Both the position numbers and the translations under genes were made by a program. A stretch of DNA of 10,828 nt from an uncultured Bacteroidales bacterium (GTDB lineage Bacteria; Bacteroidota; Bacteroidia; Bacteroidales; Bacteroidaceae), in NCBI GenBank assembly GCA_945837185.1, contig CAMAMZ010000064.1:1-10828 (forward strand), in the 5' to 3' direction. Below the pieces are notes generated by a model that worked only from the letters and a program-made list of their open reading frames with translations, was not told the origin of the DNA and ran no database searches. Shown here one piece after another: positions 7,546-10,828 of this stretch. Positions within the stretch are counted from its first letter, which is position 1. Each line of letters starts with the position of its first letter.

Positions 7546-10500
7546 ATGAGAATATCGCTGTTTCTGCTCTTGTTGCATCTTGTTATCCCTATGACTGCCA
7601 CTGACGGTGCACCGCAACGCCATTTGTTTTTACAACCTCCATCGGCAGCACGCCCTCAGGTATGGTGGCATTGGATGAATGGCAACATTTCTGCGGAAGG
7701 TATTCGGAAAGACCTGCTATGGATGCATGAGATAGGCATAGGAGGCATCCACCTGTTTGATGCCAACCTCAGCACCCCCCAGATTGTGCCGCAACGCATC
7801 GAATACATGACAGCACCCTGGCAATCCTGTTTCCGCCAAGCCATTCACATGGCCGACTCGCTGCAGATGGAGGTAACCTTACCCACAGCAGCAGGCTGGA
7901 GCAATACCGGTGGTCCTTGGGTTACGCCTGAGGATGCCATGAAACGCATCACTTGGCGCGACACCCTGCTCATGGGTGGACAGACGCATCACTGTGCCTT
8001 GCCCGCTCCCTATACGGTGAGTGGCACCTACCAGCAGGTGCGTAGCGTGAAACGTTCCAGACAGGTGCCTTACTACCGCGACCTTTATGTGCTGGCGCTG
8101 AGAACACCCAACGAAGAAGTCAACATGTGCGACATGGTAGCGCAGGTGCAGGCACACAAGGGTACTTTTCAGGCAGCCCTGTTGTACGACGATGATTTGG
8201 AGACGATGCAGCAGCTGCCTGCCGAGCCGAAACAAGGCAAGGCTTGGCTCTCCCTCACCCTGCATAAGGCTTACTGCATCAAAGCCATACAGTTGGCTAC
8301 CAGTCCGAAGATGGGCGACTGGGCCATAGAACTCTACAATCCCAAGAAATACCTTGAAAGCAGTCAAGACGGCATACACTTCACCAAGGTGTGCGACATT
8401 CCCAATGGCTACGCCCCTCTGCAAACACTTTCCATTCCTCCCACCACAGCACGCCACTTCCGATTGGTGTGCCAATGTAAGAAAGGATCGGTGGGCATCG
8501 CTGAGCTTAAACTCTGCACTACCGACCGTGTGCATCATGCCGAGGAAAAGGCAGGATTTGCAGGGGTGATAGATATTGCCCTGCAAACCACGCCACAACA
8601 TGCCTTGGGCACTCCCTTGCAGGAGGTGTTAGACATCACCTCGCATGTGGATGCACAGGGCAATCTGCACTGGCAGGCGCCCGAAGGGAAATGGCATATC
8701 CTCCGTTTCGGCTATGCCCTGACGGGAAAGGAGAATCATCCGGCTTCTCCGGAGGCCACCGGACTGGAGGTGGATAAGTACGACAGTGCTGCCGTTCATC
8801 GTTATTTCGAACATTATTTGGCCATCTACCAACGCCTGTTGGGTGACAGCTTGATGGGGAAACGCGGATTGAGGGCCTTGCTCATGGACAGCTATGAAGC
8901 GGGCTTTGCCACCTGGACTTCCCGTATGCGCGAAGCCTTCCGCAACCGTCGGGGCTACGACCTCCTGCCGTGGTTGCCTGCCATGGCCGGCTACATCGTA
9001 GAGAGCCCTGCGGCTACCGACCAGTTCCTTTACGACTATCGGCAGACACTGGCCGACCTGATAACAGACAATCTCTTCCGACAGACAAACGACATCGCCC
9101 ACAGGCATGGACTGCAACTCTACGCCGAGGGTATGGAAGACAAGCGTCCTTTCATAGGCGATGGCATGCTGGCAAAGAGCTTCTGCGATATTCCCATGGC
9201 AGCCCAGTGGGCACGTTCCGGCATGTATCCTTTCAAGCAGCATACGTTTGTATCGCAACAGGCCGACATGCGGGAGTCGGCTTCTGTGGCGCACCTTTAT
9301 GGCAGACCCTTGGTGGCTGCCGAAACATTCACTGCCTACGGACCGGAGCGAAAAGACAGCAGTGCCTATAACTTCTATCCCGGCAACTTGAAACAGGTTG
9401 CCGACTTAGCCTTTGCCTCGGGCATAAACCGTGTCGTTATCCATGAAGTGGCGCACCAACCCTCAGACAATCATCGGCCGGGACTCACCTTGGGTATCTA
9501 CGGACAATGGTTCTCACGCCATGAAACATGGGCTGCACAGGCACGCCCATGGATTGATTATTTGGCTCGCAGCAGCTACCTGCTGCAACAGGGTACAGCT
9601 GTTGCCGACATCGCTTATTTCTATGGCGAAGAGAGCAATGCCGCTGCCCGCTATGGCAAGAAACTGCCTGCACTGCCATCGTCGGTGGCCTACGACTTTG
9701 TGAATCCCACCGCACTCACCCAACTGCTCCATGTCGAGAATGGCAAACTTACTACCGCTTCGGGCATGCGCTACCGCCTGTTGGCACTCGACCCACAGGC
9801 CAAAGTTCTCAGCATGCCCACCTTGCAAGCACTGCATCGCTTGGTGCAGGAAGGGGCCATGCTGTGTGGCAATGCCCCTATAGGCAGCTTGGGACAAAGG
9901 TGCGACACGGTGGCTTTCCGGCAGTTGGTGGCAGACATCTGGCATCGAGGCCGTAGCAACGTGTTCCCATCCAAGGCCCTCACCACACTGGTCGACTCAC
10001 TTTTCTTGCCCGATGTGAGTTGCTACAACATGGACTCCATCCGCTATGTACACCGACAAACCGCTGAGGCCGACATCTACTGGGTCAACAACCGCTCCAC
10101 ACGTACCTGTTCCGATGTGTTCCGCTTCCGCCTCACCGGCAAACGCCCTATGCTATGGCATCCCGTGAGCGGTAATGTGACACCTATAAGCTATTCCATT
10201 GGCACCCAAACCACGTATGTGCCACTCACGCTGCAACCGGGCGAAGCGGTCTTCATCGTTTTCCATGGTAAGCCTCACAAGGATTTGCGGCACACGGAAC
10301 CTGCGCCCCAAGGCATAAGCCGGAAGCTATGCTTTACAAAGCCCTGGACCGTACAGTTCCCACCGGAGAGTGGTGCTCCCTCCTCTATTGTGCTCGACAG
10401 TCTGCGCTCCCTCTCTGCCCTACCCCTTTTGGCACGAGACACCACGATGGCCCACAACATCCGCTATTTCTCGGGCACCGCAACCTACCACAACAGTCTG

Positions 10501-10828
10501 CATATCACAAAAACCGACACCCTCGGGTGCCGGTTCCTACTCCATCTGGGCCAAGTGGCGCACCTGGCCGAAATTATTGTGAATGACAAAACGATAGGCA
10601 TACTTTGGACGAATCCTTTCTCCATCGACATCACATCAGCCTTGCGCGAAGGCGACAACACCGTTACCATCAAGGTGACGAACACTTGGAAGAACCGCCT
10701 GATAGGCGACCGCCTGCAACCCGCCAATGCCTCTCCTCACACGTTTACCTCCTATACGTGGAGCAAGAAACCCACCAAGCGTCTGGAACCCTCAGGACTG
10801 ATAGGTCCGGTAGAGCTGCATGTCATAA
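7546..10828 (+). CDS. Secreted glycoside hydrolase family 106 protein, probable alpha-L-rhamnosidase (last residues outside window)
   Basis: Large exported glycosidase, open from the ATG at 7546 through 1094 full codons plus one base, with no in-frame stop. The TAA formed by the last three bases is in another frame. Residues 1-19 form a signal peptide (MRIS, leucine-rich core, cut near MTA-T) with no lipobox Cys. GH106 hallmarks are PQVWWHWMNGN (37-47), GI..DL..M...GIGGIHLFD (52-72), and PTAAGWSNTGGPWVTPEDA (113-131). Further conserved blocks are DSYEAG (448-453), LYAEGMED (525-532), AAETFTAYG (591-599) and IHEVAHQP (632-639). Glu451 and Glu593 are my candidates for the catalytic acid and base, unproven without alignment. 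The end (about 960-1094) resembles the C-terminal beta-sandwich of the family, finishing in PSGLIGPVEL, which normally lies a few residues before the stop. The family's known activity is removal of alpha-L-rhamnose from glycans such as rhamnogalacturonan. It is transcribed away from the protease operon. Confidence 0.9.
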   Translation, partial: MRISLFLLLLHLVIPMTATDGAPQRHLFLQPPSAARPQVWWHWMNGNISAEGIRKDLLWMHEIGIGGIHLFDANLSTPQIVPQRIEYMTAPWQSCFRQAIHMADSLQMEVTLPTAAGWSNTGGPWVTPEDAMKRITWRDTLLMGGQTHHCALPAPYTVSGTYQQVRSVKRSRQVPYYRDLYVLALRTPNEEVNMCDMVAQVQAHKGTFQAALLYDDDLETMQQLPAEPKQGKAWLSLTLHKAYCIKAIQLATSPKMGDWAIELYNPKKYLESSQDGIHFTKVCDIPNGYAPLQTLSIPPTTARHFRLVCQCKKGSVGIAELKLCTTDRVHHAEEKAGFAGVIDIALQTTPQHALGTPLQEVLDITSHVDAQGNLHWQAPEGKWHILRFGYALTGKENHPASPEATGLEVDKYDSAAVHRYFEHYLAIYQRLLGDSLMGKRGLRALLMDSYEAGFATWTSRMREAFRNRRGYDLLPWLPAMAGYIVESPAATDQFLYDYRQTLADLITDNLFRQTNDIAHRHGLQLYAEGMEDKRPFIGDGMLAKSFCDIPMAAQWARSGMYPFKQHTFVSQQADMRESASVAHLYGRPLVAAETFTAYGPERKDSSAYNFYPGNLKQVADLAFASGINRVVIHEVAHQPSDNHRPGLTLGIYGQWFSRHETWAAQARPWIDYLARSSYLLQQGTAVADIAYFYGEESNAAARYGKKLPALPSSVAYDFVNPTALTQLLHVENGKLTTASGMRYRLLALDPQAKVLSMPTLQALHRLVQEGAMLCGNAPIGSLGQRCDTVAFRQLVADIWHRGRSNVFPSKALTTLVDSLFLPDVSCYNMDSIRYVHRQTAEADIYWVNNRSTRTCSDVFRFRLTGKRPMLWHPVSGNVTPISYSIGTQTTYVPLTLQPGEAVFIVFHGKPHKDLRHTEPAPQGISRKLCFTKPWTVQFPPESGAPSSIVLDSLRSLSALPLLARDTTMAHNIRYFSGTATYHNSLHITKTDTLGCRFLLHLGQVAHLAEIIVNDKTIGILWTNPFSIDITSALREGDNTVTIKVTNTWKNRLIGDRLQPANASPHTFTSYTWSKKPTKRLEPSGLIGPVELHVI

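Noticed and set aside
7879..9294. Two minus-strand open frames of 240 and 221 codons (7879-8601 and 8629-9294)
   Set aside because: Both are antisense to the GH106 gene, which carries clear family motifs through this stretch. Their composition looks like a codon-bias shadow and they have no promoter or domain support.
10826..10828. TAA at the very end of the window as the stop of the GH106 gene
   Set aside because: The frame from 7546 reads GTC ATA A at the edge, so this TAA is one base out of frame. A frameshift is not needed: the sequence stays in frame up to the conserved PSGLIGPVEL ending, and the true stop should lie just outside.

Overview
The window looks like a chromosomal segment of a Bacteroidota member, most likely a Prevotella-type genus. 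The support is the gene families present (S46 dipeptidyl-peptidase, DUF5117/DUF5118/DUF4953-type zinc protease, SpmA-SpmB fusion, GH106 enzyme), the absence of Shine-Dalgarno sequences before every start, and divergent promoters with the Bacteroidota -7 pattern TAnnTTTG. Base composition is moderate and even across the window. I saw no RNA gene, insertion sequence, CRISPR array, phage gene or attachment site.

The layout is simple. From about 7415 leftward, four minus-strand genes are packed with gaps of only 28, 15 and 16 bases, so they are probably one operon. In transcription order they are an exported HExxHxxGxxH zinc metalloprotease (7415-4803), a two-domain SpmA/SpmB 'Gate' membrane protein (4774-3545), a MOP-superfamily flippase-like membrane protein (3529-2036), and an exported S46 dipeptidyl-peptidase of DPP7 type (2019 to beyond position 1, missing roughly the last 40 residues). 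A 130-base intergenic region (7416-7545) separates this operon from a divergent plus-strand gene (7546 to the window end). That gene encodes a secreted glycoside hydrolase family 106 protein, probable alpha-L-rhamnosidase. It is open over 1094 codons and runs off the right edge only a few residues before its expected end.

The first and last operon genes encode two exported peptidases of complementary type, an endopeptidase-like zinc enzyme and a dipeptide-releasing serine enzyme. Between them sit two polytopic inner-membrane proteins. A peptide-scavenging or envelope-remodelling role is a reasonable inference, but nothing in the sequence proves it. The GH106 enzyme points to rhamnose-containing glycans, such as pectic rhamnogalacturonan. 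No SusC/SusD pair or regulator lies in the window, so a polysaccharide utilisation locus cannot be confirmed here.

The most unusual structure seen is in the divergent intergenic region. The two outward promoters are nearly identical 22-base mirror copies (19 of 22 positions match), and the match extends well past the promoter core. I did not find a clearly new system. The best candidates for follow-up are the protease/Gate-protein/flippase/protease operon and the mirrored promoter pair.
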